The position numbers and the translations under genes were made by a program. 32,562 nucleotides of DNA from Desulfuromusa sp. (GTDB lineage Bacteria; Desulfobacterota; Desulfuromonadia; Desulfuromonadales; Geopsychrobacteraceae): the NCBI GenBank assembly GCA_021647765.1, contig JAKIUD010000036.1:1-32562 (forward strand), read 5' to 3'. The notes beneath the pieces were generated by a model. That model was not told the origin of the DNA. It saw nothing but the letters and a program-made list of their open reading frames with translations, and made no database searches. This document shows, in pieces, positions 8,337 to 16,216 of the stretch; within the stretch, counting starts at the first letter, position 1; every line of letters begins with the position of its first letter.

Positions 8337-9401
8337 CTACAGTAAGGTAATCCAACCGTGTTTATCTGCTTCCCTGCCATACTGGATTGCGGTCAGTTTG
8401 TTATAAAGTTCCATGGTGAGTTTTCCCGGGTTGCCGTCGCCCAGTTGGACGCAGTTATTTTTGTAACAGAAGGAGCCAACCGGAGAGATGACCACTGCTG
8501 TCCCTGCACCAAAAGCTTCTTTCAAGCGACCGTTTGAGCTTCCTTCCATGATTTCATCAACGCTTAATGCCCGTTCTTCAATTTCATACCCCATTTCTTT
8601 AACCAGAGTGAGTACTGAGCGGCGCGTGATACCATCAAGAACTGTTCCATGCAGTGGTGAGGTAACAATTTTACCATCATAAAGAAACAGCATATTCATA
8701 CTGCCGACTTCCTCAACAAAGCGTTTTTCCTTGGCATCGAGCCAGAGGACCTGATCATATCCATTTTCAGCCGCTTCCTTTGCAGCATAGAGACTTGCAG
8801 CATAGTTCCCCCCGGTTTTGGCTTCGCCAGTCCCCCCTTCGGTCGCCCGAACATAAAAATCAGAAATCCAGATTTTTACCGGTGCAACACCTCCCTTGTA
8901 GTAGGCTCCCACCGGACTGAGAATAACGTAGCAAAGGTACTGATCTGCCGGACGAACTCCGAGCATTGGTTCGGTTGCTATCATTGTCGGACGGACGTAA
9001 AGACTTGTTCCCTCGCTGTGAGGAACCCAATCTGCTTCCAGCCGAATCAGTTTGAGCATCGCATCAAGAAAGAATTTTTCATCGACTGCTGGCATACACA
9101 TCCGCTCGGCACTGCGATTAAAGCGGGTAACGTTATCAGCGGGACGGAACATGGCAAGGCTGCCATCAGCACGGCGGAAAACCTTCAATCCTTCAAAAAT
9201 CTCTTGCGAGTAATGAAGAACCATAGCTGCTGGATCAAGAGAGAGAGGTCCGTAGGGCTGAATACGTGCAGAATGCCAGCCTTTGCCGCTATCATATTCC
9301 ATGATCAGCATCCGGTCGCTATATTGTTTGCCGAAGACCAGTTTGTTTTCATCTTCAATCTTGGTTTTTGGGGTAGTGACAGGTAGAATTTGTAAATCCA
9401 T
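8337..9401 (-). CDS. ilvE: Branched-chain amino acid aminotransferase
   Basis: A fold-type IV PLP aminotransferase (354 residues) that interconverts Leu, Ile and Val with their 2-oxo acids, using glutamate/2-oxoglutarate. Family signatures are SQEIFEGLKVFRRADGS near the N-terminus, GGNYAASLYAAKEAAENGYDQ around the PLP-lysine region, and the EEVGSMNMLF and LDGITRRSVL motifs. The length matches the ~355-residue IlvE group. The frame is open up to a GTG at 9455, but ATG 9401 gives the usual start MDLQILP and has GGAG about 11 nt upstream. It is divergent from larA and separate from the glutamate synthase operon, though glutamate links them metabolically. Confidence 0.93.
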   Translation of the reverse strand: MDLQILPVTTPKTKIEDENKLVFGKQYSDRMLIMEYDSGKGWHSARIQPYGPLSLDPAAMVLHYSQEIFEGLKVFRRADGSLAMFRPADNVTRFNRSAERMCMPAVDEKFFLDAMLKLIRLEADWVPHSEGTSLYVRPTMIATEPMLGVRPADQYLCYVILSPVGAYYKGGVAPVKIWISDFYVRATEGGTGEAKTGGNYAASLYAAKEAAENGYDQVLWLDAKEKRFVEEVGSMNMLFLYDGKIVTSPLHGTVLDGITRRSVLTLVKEMGYEIEERALSVDEIMEGSSNGRLKEAFGAGTAVVISPVGSFCYKNNCVQLGDGNPGKLTMELYNKLTAIQYGREADKHGWITLL

Positions 9402-9513
9402 AATCTTTTTTTCTCCGCTAAAAGGTGTATATTGGAAGAGTTCATTTTTTATCACACCAACCAGCTATGCTGCAAGGAATGTGTGCTCCCTGAGCAAAGT
9501 TGAAGAGTAGACA

Positions 9514-10836
9514 ATGAAAACAATACAATTAAAATACGGTGTTAGCTCATTTTTCTGTCGGCTTCCTGATGCCAGAATACTGCAGCCAGAACAGTTGCCA
9601 GCGCCAGCTGTTGCTGAACAGCTGATCCGTGAGGCACTGCTTCATCCTATCGATTCATTGCCTCTGAGCAAGATACTGTTCCCGGGGGAGAGGGTTGCCA
9701 TTGTGACTTCAGATATAACCCGTTATAGTGGCAGTGAAGTATATTTACCAATTCTGCTTGATGAACTTAACTCGATCGGGATTCCTGACGAAAATATTAA
9801 AATCATTATTGCCCTGGGGATCCACCGCAAGCAGACGGAGCAGGAACAGCAAAAAATTCTCGGTTCCCTCTATGGTCGAATTGCAGTTTTTGATCACGAA
9901 TGCGACGATCCCGATGAGCTGGTTGATTTGGGGACAACCGACTCCGGTATTCCGGTTCAGGTGAATCGCCGGGTGATGGAAGCTGACCGAGTGATTGTCA
10001 CCGGAACCATCGGTTTCCACTATTTTGCCGGTTTTGGCGGCGGCAGAAAAGGGTTGGTTCCGGGGGTTGCCAGCCGGGAGACTTGCATGGCAAGCCATTT
10101 TTCTGTATTTAACCCTCCCGAGATCGGGGGGAAACATCCGCAGGCTGTGACAGGCGTTCTGGCCGGTAATCCAGTTCATAAAAATCTACTTCAGTCTGCC
10201 CGGTTGGTTAATCCCGATTTTCTTCTCAATACGGTTCTTTCTCCAAAGAAAGAAATCCTCGGGGTTTTCTGTGGCGATCTGGAACAAGCTCATCTGGCTG
10301 GTTGTGAGATGGTGCGGGAACTGTTTCAGGTGAAAGTGACTCAACCTGCCGACCTGGCGGTGATCTCCAGTGGTGGAGAACCGAAAGATATCAATTTTAT
10401 TCAAGCTCAGAAGGCTCTGGACTACGGTTGTCGAGCCGTGAAAGAGGGAGGGACAATTATTTTTCTGGCAGCTTGTCGGGATGGTTTTGGTCATGATACT
10501 TTTTTTCACTGGTTTCGTTACCAGGATCTGGATGAGTTTGAGGAGGAATTGCGGAAAAATTATCAGATTAATGGTCAGACGGCCCACGCTGTTTTGTCAA
10601 AGGCTCGCCGCTTCCGGGTGATTCTGATCAGTGAACTGACCGTTGAACAAACCCGAAAAATGGGGATGGAAAAAGCGGTTGATTTACAGAGTGCCCTCGA
10701 TCTGGTGTTGCCGGAAATAAATGAGAACAGGAATATCGTGGTGATTCCCGATGGCGGGATGGTGTTGCCGGTGATTGAGCTTCCCATCAATCCTTCTCCC
10801 TCAGGGAGAGGGAAATGTTTAAAAGTACAGCAATAA
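9514..10836 (+). CDS. larA: LarA-family nickel-dependent 2-hydroxy-acid racemase
   Basis: 440 residues, homologous to lactate racemase LarA, which uses a nickel-pincer nucleotide. The residues known to matter in the Lactiplantibacillus enzyme have clear counterparts. They are D67/R70 (SDITRYSG), H104 (LGIHRKQT), H169 (GFHYFAGF), K179 (GGGRKGLVPG, the pincer-bound lysine) and H195 (CMASHF). Lactate is the favoured substrate because glcD/glcF lie just downstream, but LarA homologues act on several 2-hydroxy acids. The cofactor genes larB, larC and larE are not in the window. The last ~15 codons run into a palindromic repeat (10792-10812), so the C-terminus is probably repeat-derived. The weak ribosome-binding site is GAAGAG. 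Confidence 0.85.
   Translation: MKTIQLKYGVSSFFCRLPDARILQPEQLPAPAVAEQLIREALLHPIDSLPLSKILFPGERVAIVTSDITRYSGSEVYLPILLDELNSIGIPDENIKIIIALGIHRKQTEQEQQKILGSLYGRIAVFDHECDDPDELVDLGTTDSGIPVQVNRRVMEADRVIVTGTIGFHYFAGFGGGRKGLVPGVASRETCMASHFSVFNPPEIGGKHPQAVTGVLAGNPVHKNLLQSARLVNPDFLLNTVLSPKKEILGVFCGDLEQAHLAGCEMVRELFQVKVTQPADLAVISSGGEPKDINFIQAQKALDYGCRAVKEGGTIIFLAACRDGFGHDTFFHWFRYQDLDEFEEELRKNYQINGQTAHAVLSKARRFRVILISELTVEQTRKMGMEKAVDLQSALDLVLPEINENRNIVVIPDGGMVLPVIELPINPSPSGRGKCLKVQQ
10792..10812. repeat. CTCTCCC/GGGAGAG palindrome inside the larA 3' end
   Basis: CCTTCTCCC and GGGAGAGGG form a 9-bp hairpin (one T-G pair) with a 3-nt loop. It lies within the last codons of larA and resembles the palindromes at 2664-2687 and 8293-8323. 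Confidence 0.55.
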
Positions 10837-10850
10837 TTAAGGATCAAATT

Positions 10851-12407
10851 ATGCCAACCAAAGAAGACGTGCTGCAACATGTGATTGAAACCGGTTCTTT
10901 GCCAACCCTTTCGACTGTCGCGTCCACACTGATTAATATTACTGGAAAAGAAGAAACGACTATCTACGATATTTCCAAGTTGATTGCTCAGGATGTGTCG
11001 TTGTCGTCTAAAATTCTTAAAGTGGTGAATTCCTCATTTTATAACTTCCCCAATGAAGTTGGTACCATTCAACAAGCGGTCACTATTCTGGGCACCAATG
11101 CGGTGCGGAGTCTGGTGTTATCGTTCTCTTTTTTAAATATGGAACGACCACAGCACGGAGCAGGGTTCAATTATGGACGTTTCTGGGAGGAATCCCTCGC
11201 AGCAGCCGTTGCCTCAAAGCTGATTATGGCCAAGGTCTCAGATCAGGATCCGGAAGAGGCTTTTACGGTCAGTTTGTTGCAGAATCTGGGTAAGCTGATT
11301 TTGGCCTGTGCCTACCGTGAAACTTATGATCAGCTTCTGGAAGAAGCAGCGGGTAGTGAAAAACGTCTTCTGGAATTGGAAGATGAGCGGATCGGTGCCA
11401 ATCACGCTTATATTGGTGGCGAGGCGGCGAAACACTGGAATTTTCCAGATAGTTTGTCTATCCCAATTATCCATCATCATAATCCTGATGGCTATCGTGG
11501 GGATGATGCTGATCTCAAAACTGAAATCAGGGTGGTGCATCTAGCCGCCCTGCTGGCCAATATTATGTATTCTGGTAATCCGATTGATTACCATGGTTCA
11601 TTCCGCGAACGCGCTCAGAAAATGTTTAAGCTGGAGGCTGCCAGTATCGATGAAATTCTGGAGCAAGCCAATAAGGATGTTGCTAAAGCTGCTAATTATT
11701 TTGGCCTGAACATTGAGGGGACAGCTTCAATCCCGGAAATTTTGCAACAGGCCAATATTGAACTCAGTTTGCTTAATATGAGTTATGAGCAGATCAACCG
11801 GGAACTGGTTCAGTCAAAGATGCAGTTGGAAAAATTGACTTCGGAATTGGAAGAAAAAAATAGTTATCTGGAGGAAATCGCCAATCTGGATGGGTTAACC
11901 CAGATCTATAATCATCGCTATTTCCAGGAATCTCTCGATAAAGAGATCAGCAGAAGTATCCGCCAGGAAAATGAGTTGGGTTTGATCTTGGCGGACATTG
12001 ATAATTTCAAAAAATTCAACGATTTTTATGGTCATCAAGCGGGTGATTATGTATTAAAAGAGGTCGCCAGCCTCTGCGGTGGAGTGATCAGGGAATACGA
12101 TCTTATCGCCCGTTATGGCGGTGAAGAGTTTGTTTTTATTTTGCCCGAAACCAATCAAGCTGATGCCCTGATTGTTGCAGAAAAAATCCGCAGTGCAATT
12201 GAGCAGCATCCCTTCAACTACGAGGGCGAAGATTATCGGGTGACCAGCAGTTTTGGTGTTGCTATTTTTCCCGGGGCGGGGAAGCCGATGAAAAAAACTG
12301 AGCTGATTGAGCGAGCTGACAAGGCGCTCTATACTGCCAAGAAAAAAGGTCGTAACCGGGTTGAGGTGTATGCTGAGAAGAGCGGATGGTTCGGCAAACC
12401 AAAGTAG
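10851..12407 (+). CDS. HDOD-GGDEF protein, probable diguanylate cyclase
   Basis: 518 residues in three parts. An HDOD domain (about 5-215, with IAQDVSLSSKILKVVNS) is a signalling module without catalytic HD residues. A coiled-coil linker spans about 305-345, and a GGDEF domain spans about 348-508. The catalytic signature is intact as RYGGEEF (423-427), and an RxxD inhibitory site (REYD, 414-417) lies five residues before it. It should therefore make cyclic di-GMP with product inhibition. There is no membrane segment or signal peptide, so it is cytoplasmic. I prefer ATG 10851, which has AAGGA 8 nt upstream, over the in-frame ATG 10815 inside larA. With a 14-bp gap after larA it is likely cotranscribed. 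Confidence 0.9.
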   Translation: MPTKEDVLQHVIETGSLPTLSTVASTLINITGKEETTIYDISKLIAQDVSLSSKILKVVNSSFYNFPNEVGTIQQAVTILGTNAVRSLVLSFSFLNMERPQHGAGFNYGRFWEESLAAAVASKLIMAKVSDQDPEEAFTVSLLQNLGKLILACAYRETYDQLLEEAAGSEKRLLELEDERIGANHAYIGGEAAKHWNFPDSLSIPIIHHHNPDGYRGDDADLKTEIRVVHLAALLANIMYSGNPIDYHGSFRERAQKMFKLEAASIDEILEQANKDVAKAANYFGLNIEGTASIPEILQQANIELSLLNMSYEQINRELVQSKMQLEKLTSELEEKNSYLEEIANLDGLTQIYNHRYFQESLDKEISRSIRQENELGLILADIDNFKKFNDFYGHQAGDYVLKEVASLCGGVIREYDLIARYGGEEFVFILPETNQADALIVAEKIRSAIEQHPFNYEGEDYRVTSSFGVAIFPGAGKPMKKTELIERADKALYTAKKKGRNRVEVYAEKSGWFGKPK

Positions 12408-12445
12408 ACTTATCTGGTTGTATATCCGATAATAAAAACTGAACT

Positions 12446-12547
12446 AGCCACCAAGGCACGAAGGACACCAAGAGAATCAGAGTCAAAGTCGTTTTTAAGC
12501 ATTACCCCCCAAAAGCCTTTCTTGGTGCTCTTGGCGTCTTGGTGGCT
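12446..12547. repeat. CCACCAAG-family inverted repeat, copy 1
   Basis: Imperfect ~27-bp arms (12446-12474 and 12521-12547) are built from tandem CACCAAG/GACACCAAG-like units around a ~46-bp unrelated centre. It lies between the HDOD-GGDEF gene and glcD and could stop transcription between them. Other copies are at 18011-18074 and 25766-25902. Confidence 0.7.
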
Positions 12548-12612
12548 TTCTCTTGGTTATAATTTCTTAGAATTTGATTTTTGATTTTGTTTGAATACAA
12601 AGGAAATTGAGC

Positions 12613-13995
12613 ATGTTTGATAAAAGTATTGTCACAAGCCTGCAGCAGATCAGCGGTAAAGAGCAGGTTTTGACCGATAAAGCCGACTTGATCTGCTATT
12701 CATATGACGCCACACAAAAGCAGTATCTTCCCGATGTCGTTGTCCATCCTGGCAGCGTGGAAGAAATCAGTCAGGTGATGAAACTGGCCAATGAAAAGAA
12801 AATTCCAGTATTTCCCCGAGGCGCTGGAACCGGATTTACCGGTGGCAGTGTGCCAACGGCAGGTGGAATTGTCCTCGGCTTGACGCGACTGGATAAAATT
12901 CTTGAGATTGATGAAGAAAACCTTGTCGCAACTATAGAGCCAGGGGTTGTGACTGAGGATTTTCAAAAAGCGGTGGAAAAAGTTGATCTTTTCTATCCGC
13001 CTGATCCCGCTTCACTCAAGGTATCGACCATGGGTGGCAATGTGGCTGAATGTGCCGGGGGGCCACGCTGTGTCAAATATGGAGTCACCAAAGACTATAT
13101 CATCGGGCTGGAAATTGTGACGCCAACGGGTGATATCATCAAAACCGGTGGGCCAACCATGAAAGGAGTGGTCGGTTACGACCTGACCAAGCTGATCTGT
13201 GGCAGCGAAGGAACTTTGGCGGTTATTACCAAAATCATTGTTAAGCTGTTGCCAAAGCCGGAAGCGAAGAAAACCATGCTGGTGTTGTTTGACTCTATCG
13301 ACGGTGCGGCACAAGCGGTTTCTGTCATTGTTAAAGGGAAGATTATCCCAACAACGCTCGAATTTCTGGATGCCCGCACTCTCGATTGTATCCGCCAGGC
13401 AACGGATCTGGATGTCCCCGATGCGGCACAGGCGGTGTTGTTGATTGAGGTCGATGGTGAGCGGGAGTTTCTGGATAAACAGGTTGCCAGGATTGCAGAA
13501 ATTGTCCAGCCCCTTGGTATTGTTGAGATCCGGGTTGCGGAAACTCCGGAGGAAAGTGAAGCTCTCTGGGAAATCCGCCGCTCAATTTCGGCGTCATTGC
13601 GCCAGATCAACCCCGATAAGTTCAATGAAGATATCTGTGTGCCGCGCTCCAAGGTACCGGACATGATCCGTAAAATTGAGCGGATTGCTGATAAATATCA
13701 AATTCCGATTGTCAATTATGGCCATGCTGGTGATGGGAACATCCATGTCAATATCATGGTTGATGAAAAAGTCCCCGGTGACCATGAAAAAGCTGAAAAA
13801 GCGGTTGTTGAGGTTTTTGAGGGGGCGCTGGAATTGGGTGGAACGATGAGTGGCGAACATGGTGTCGGAATTATGAAAGCGCCGTTTCTCGACATGGAGT
13901 TGTCAGCGAATGTGATTGACTATATGAAGACCATCAAGCGGGCGCTTGACCCGAATAATATTCTCAATCCCGGTAAAATTTTCCCTTCTGATTGA
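12613..13995 (+). CDS. glcD: FAD-linked 2-hydroxy-acid (lactate/glycolate) dehydrogenase, GlcD type
   Basis: A 460-residue flavoprotein of the GlcD/D-lactate dehydrogenase family. It should oxidise D-lactate, glycolate or a related 2-hydroxy acid and pass electrons to the FeS protein encoded next. The FAD-binding PCMH domain has PRGAGTGFTGGSVPTAGG (about 71-88), DPASLKVSTMGGNVAE and GVVGYDLTKLICGSEGTL. The C-terminal domain has NYGHAGDGNIHVN and GTMSGEHGVG, the usual substrate-site histidine motifs. ATG 12613 has AGGA upstream, so the in-frame TTG at 12607 is unlikely. Substrate and stereospecificity cannot be read from sequence; the nearby LarA homologue favours lactate. Confidence 0.92.
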   Translation: MFDKSIVTSLQQISGKEQVLTDKADLICYSYDATQKQYLPDVVVHPGSVEEISQVMKLANEKKIPVFPRGAGTGFTGGSVPTAGGIVLGLTRLDKILEIDEENLVATIEPGVVTEDFQKAVEKVDLFYPPDPASLKVSTMGGNVAECAGGPRCVKYGVTKDYIIGLEIVTPTGDIIKTGGPTMKGVVGYDLTKLICGSEGTLAVITKIIVKLLPKPEAKKTMLVLFDSIDGAAQAVSVIVKGKIIPTTLEFLDARTLDCIRQATDLDVPDAAQAVLLIEVDGEREFLDKQVARIAEIVQPLGIVEIRVAETPEESEALWEIRRSISASLRQINPDKFNEDICVPRSKVPDMIRKIERIADKYQIPIVNYGHAGDGNIHVNIMVDEKVPGDHEKAEKAVVEVFEGALELGGTMSGEHGVGIMKAPFLDMELSANVIDYMKTIKRALDPNNILNPGKIFPSD

Positions 13996-14000
13996 TAATT

Positions 14001-14063
14001 GTAGGGGCGGCCCCCTGTGGCCGCCCTTCTTAATTCTGGGCAGGCACGGGAGCCTGCCCCTAC
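14001..14063. repeat. GTAGGGGC double-hairpin repeat between glcD and glcF
   Basis: Two 8-bp hairpins stand side by side: GGGCGGCC/GGCCGCCC (14005-14012 with 14019-14026) and GGGCAGGC/GCCTGCCC (14038-14045 with 14052-14059). Outer GTAGGGGC (14001-14008) and GCCCCTAC (14056-14063) are complementary. Both halves resemble common intergenic repeats. It fills almost the whole glcD-glcF gap. Confidence 0.75.
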
Positions 14064-14080
14064 GATGAATTGTTAAATTA

Positions 14081-15340
14081 ATGGCTAAGCTAAAAAAACT
14101 TGAAGATTATCGTGACGAGATCGACCAGTGTGTCAAATGTGGTGGCTGTCGTGCTTATTGCCCCGCTTTTGGCGCTGAGAAGCATGAAGGGCGAGTCGCA
14201 CGTGGTAAGATTGCTCTGGCAGATTCGCTGTTGAAAGGGGATGTTGATCTGGAGGAAAAATTTCTCCTCGATATGTCCCAGTGTCTCCTTTGTGGCAGCT
14301 GTTATGCCCAATGTCCGAACAAGGTTCATACCGAGGATATTGTTGCTGCAACCCGCCGAGAAATTGCTGACCGTAAAGGGCTGTCAACCTTTGGCAAAGG
14401 GGTCGGTACCATCCTGAAAAATCAGGGGGTGATGAACCTTCTGGCGAAGGGGGGTGGAGCCTTTTCCAAACTATTGTTCAAAAAGATCCCTGATCAGAGT
14501 GGTTTGCGACTCCGTTTTCCGGCACCCTTCATTGCTGCTGATCGCACCCTGCCGCCATTGACGGCAAAACCGTTCAGGGAGCGCTGCTCTGAAGTTATCC
14601 CTGGAGATGCCGATAAACCGACAGTCCTTTTTTTTACTGGTTGCGGTCTCAATTTTATGTATCCCGAATCGGGGGAAGCACTACTTAAGGCGCTGAAGTT
14701 TATCGGTGTGACGGTCATTATCCCCAAAGATCAGGTCTGCTGTGGGTTGCCAGCTGTGTCAGCCGGGGCAGCAAAGACGGTTGAATCTTTAGCCGAAGAA
14801 AATCTGACAGTATTCCAGAAGAATAAATACGATTATATTGTCACCGCCTGTGCTTCCTGTCACTCAGGGTTGACCCAGATCTATCCGGGGATGGGTGAAG
14901 AATTTGATGAATACAGAGATAAAGTCAAAGATATCTTTGTCTTTCTGGTGGAACAGGGGTTTGCAGAAAAACTGGACGAATTGCCAAAACATAAAGATCG
15001 AATCAAGGTCACTTATCACGATCCCTGTCATCTGCGTAATCACGGGATCACTAAAGAACCGCGTGCCATCCTGAAAGCTTTACCCCAGGTTGAATTTATC
15101 GAAATGGAGGATGCCGGGACTTGTTGCGGTTTGGGCGGAACCTACTCCGTGTACCATTACGATACCAGCAAAAAGATTGGTGCTAAAAAAGCGGAGTTTA
15201 TCGCTGCAAGTGGTGCTGATTTGGTTGCAACAGACTGTCCCGGTTGTATTATGCAATTACAGGACAGTATCAATCATGCTGATGAAAAGCAGCGTGTAGT
15301 ACACATTCTCGATCTGGTTGCAGTAGTTTTACCTGAATAG
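14081..15340 (+). CDS. glcF: Iron-sulfur electron-transfer subunit of 2-hydroxy-acid dehydrogenase, GlcF type
   Basis: A 419-residue protein with two N-terminal 4Fe-4S motifs (CVKCGGCRAYCP at about 18-29, CLLCGSCYAQCP near 70). Two CCG domains follow, with CCGLPAVSAG plus CASCHSG, and CCGLGGTYSV plus DCPGCIMQL. This is the GlcF/LutA/HdrD-like layout that accepts electrons from a GlcD-type flavoprotein and passes them on to quinone or another carrier. It lies 85 bp downstream of glcD in the same direction. No Shine-Dalgarno sequence is visible before the ATG: the sequence there is AT-rich and immediately follows the repeat at 14001-14063. Confidence 0.92.
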   Translation: MAKLKKLEDYRDEIDQCVKCGGCRAYCPAFGAEKHEGRVARGKIALADSLLKGDVDLEEKFLLDMSQCLLCGSCYAQCPNKVHTEDIVAATRREIADRKGLSTFGKGVGTILKNQGVMNLLAKGGGAFSKLLFKKIPDQSGLRLRFPAPFIAADRTLPPLTAKPFRERCSEVIPGDADKPTVLFFTGCGLNFMYPESGEALLKALKFIGVTVIIPKDQVCCGLPAVSAGAAKTVESLAEENLTVFQKNKYDYIVTACASCHSGLTQIYPGMGEEFDEYRDKVKDIFVFLVEQGFAEKLDELPKHKDRIKVTYHDPCHLRNHGITKEPRAILKALPQVEFIEMEDAGTCCGLGGTYSVYHYDTSKKIGAKKAEFIAASGADLVATDCPGCIMQLQDSINHADEKQRVVHILDLVAVVLPE

Positions 15341-15377
15341 TATTTTTTAACGGAGAGATTTTTCATTCGGAGGTTTC

Positions 15378-16205
15378 TTGCCTGAACGTAAACCACAATC
15401 TGATCATCAGCTGCGTCATCAGCTGCATGAAATTATTTTTGAGGCTGATACCTCGGCGGGTAAACTGTTTGATGTTCTGTTGATTCTCAGTATCGTTATC
15501 AGCGTCATTGTGGTGATGTTGGATAGTGTTGCTGCGCTGAATATTCAATACGGGCGATTATTTTTTTTCCTTGAGTGGTTTTTTACGATCATTTTTACCG
15601 CCGAATATGTCCTGCGTCTCAGTTGTATTGGTCGCCCTGCCAAATATGCAAAAAGTTTTTACGGTATTGTTGATCTGCTCTCGATTCTCCCTTCTTACGT
15701 CAGCCTACTACTGCCAGCGGGAAAATTTTTCCTGGTGATCCGTATTCTGCGGTTACTGCGAGTATTCCGGGTGTTAAAGCTAGTTCAGTATGTTGGCGAG
15801 TCAAATTATTTGCAGCGAGCTCTTTGGGCCAGTCGGCGTAAAATAGCTGTTTTTTTGCTCTCGGTTCTTCTGCTGATGGTCATCTTTGGCTCGGTGATGT
15901 ATATCGTTGAAGGGGCTGAAAATGGTTTTACCAGTATCCCTCGCTCCATTTACTGGGCGGTTGTTACTATGACCACCGTTGGTTATGGAGATATTTCACC
16001 GCAGACCAGTTTTGGGCAGGCGATTGCTTCACTGGTGATGATTCTTGGTTATGGAATTATTGCCATCCCGACCGGGATCGTGACCGCAGAGTTGACTTTC
16101 AGGCAGAACCTTTCTACTCAGGTTTGTCCTGAATGTAGTGCTGAAGGGCACGATCTCGATGCAAAACATTGTAAATTCTGTGGTGCTGATCTGCATCTAC
16201 ATTGA
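15378..16205 (+). CDS. Voltage-gated-type potassium channel with C-terminal zinc ribbon
   Basis: 275 residues with six membrane segments. The arginine-rich S4 RILRLLRVFRVLKLV (about 122-136) and the selectivity filter TTVGYGD (199-205) mark a Kv-like K+ channel of the inner membrane. The C-terminus is unusual: it carries a zinc-ribbon-like set CPEC (250-253) and CKFC (265-268) where many bacterial channels have an RCK or cyclic-nucleotide domain. The start is TTG 15378, because GGAGG lies 4 nt before it and the next in-frame Met is inside the first membrane segment. It lies 37 bp after glcF and may be cotranscribed. It converges on uup with an 11-bp gap. Confidence 0.9.
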   Translation: MPERKPQSDHQLRHQLHEIIFEADTSAGKLFDVLLILSIVISVIVVMLDSVAALNIQYGRLFFFLEWFFTIIFTAEYVLRLSCIGRPAKYAKSFYGIVDLLSILPSYVSLLLPAGKFFLVIRILRLLRVFRVLKLVQYVGESNYLQRALWASRRKIAVFLLSVLLLMVIFGSVMYIVEGAENGFTSIPRSIYWAVVTMTTVGYGDISPQTSFGQAIASLVMILGYGIIAIPTGIVTAELTFRQNLSTQVCPECSAEGHDLDAKHCKFCGADLHLH

Positions 16206-16216
16206 CAATGGCGGGG

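Noticed and set aside
9402..9513. Divergent promoters for ilvE and larA
   Set aside because: Such promoters must exist, but candidate hexamers on both strands are too poor or badly spaced to annotate.
12446..12547. CRISPR array suggested by repeated CACCAAG units here and at 18011 and 25766
   Set aside because: The units form inverted, not evenly spaced direct repeats. There are no spacers of constant length and no cas genes.
13176..13664. Long open frame antisense to glcD (about 160 codons)
   Set aside because: It lies fully inside a well-supported gene, has no recognisable domain and no ribosome-binding site. Long antisense frames are expected from glcD codon usage.
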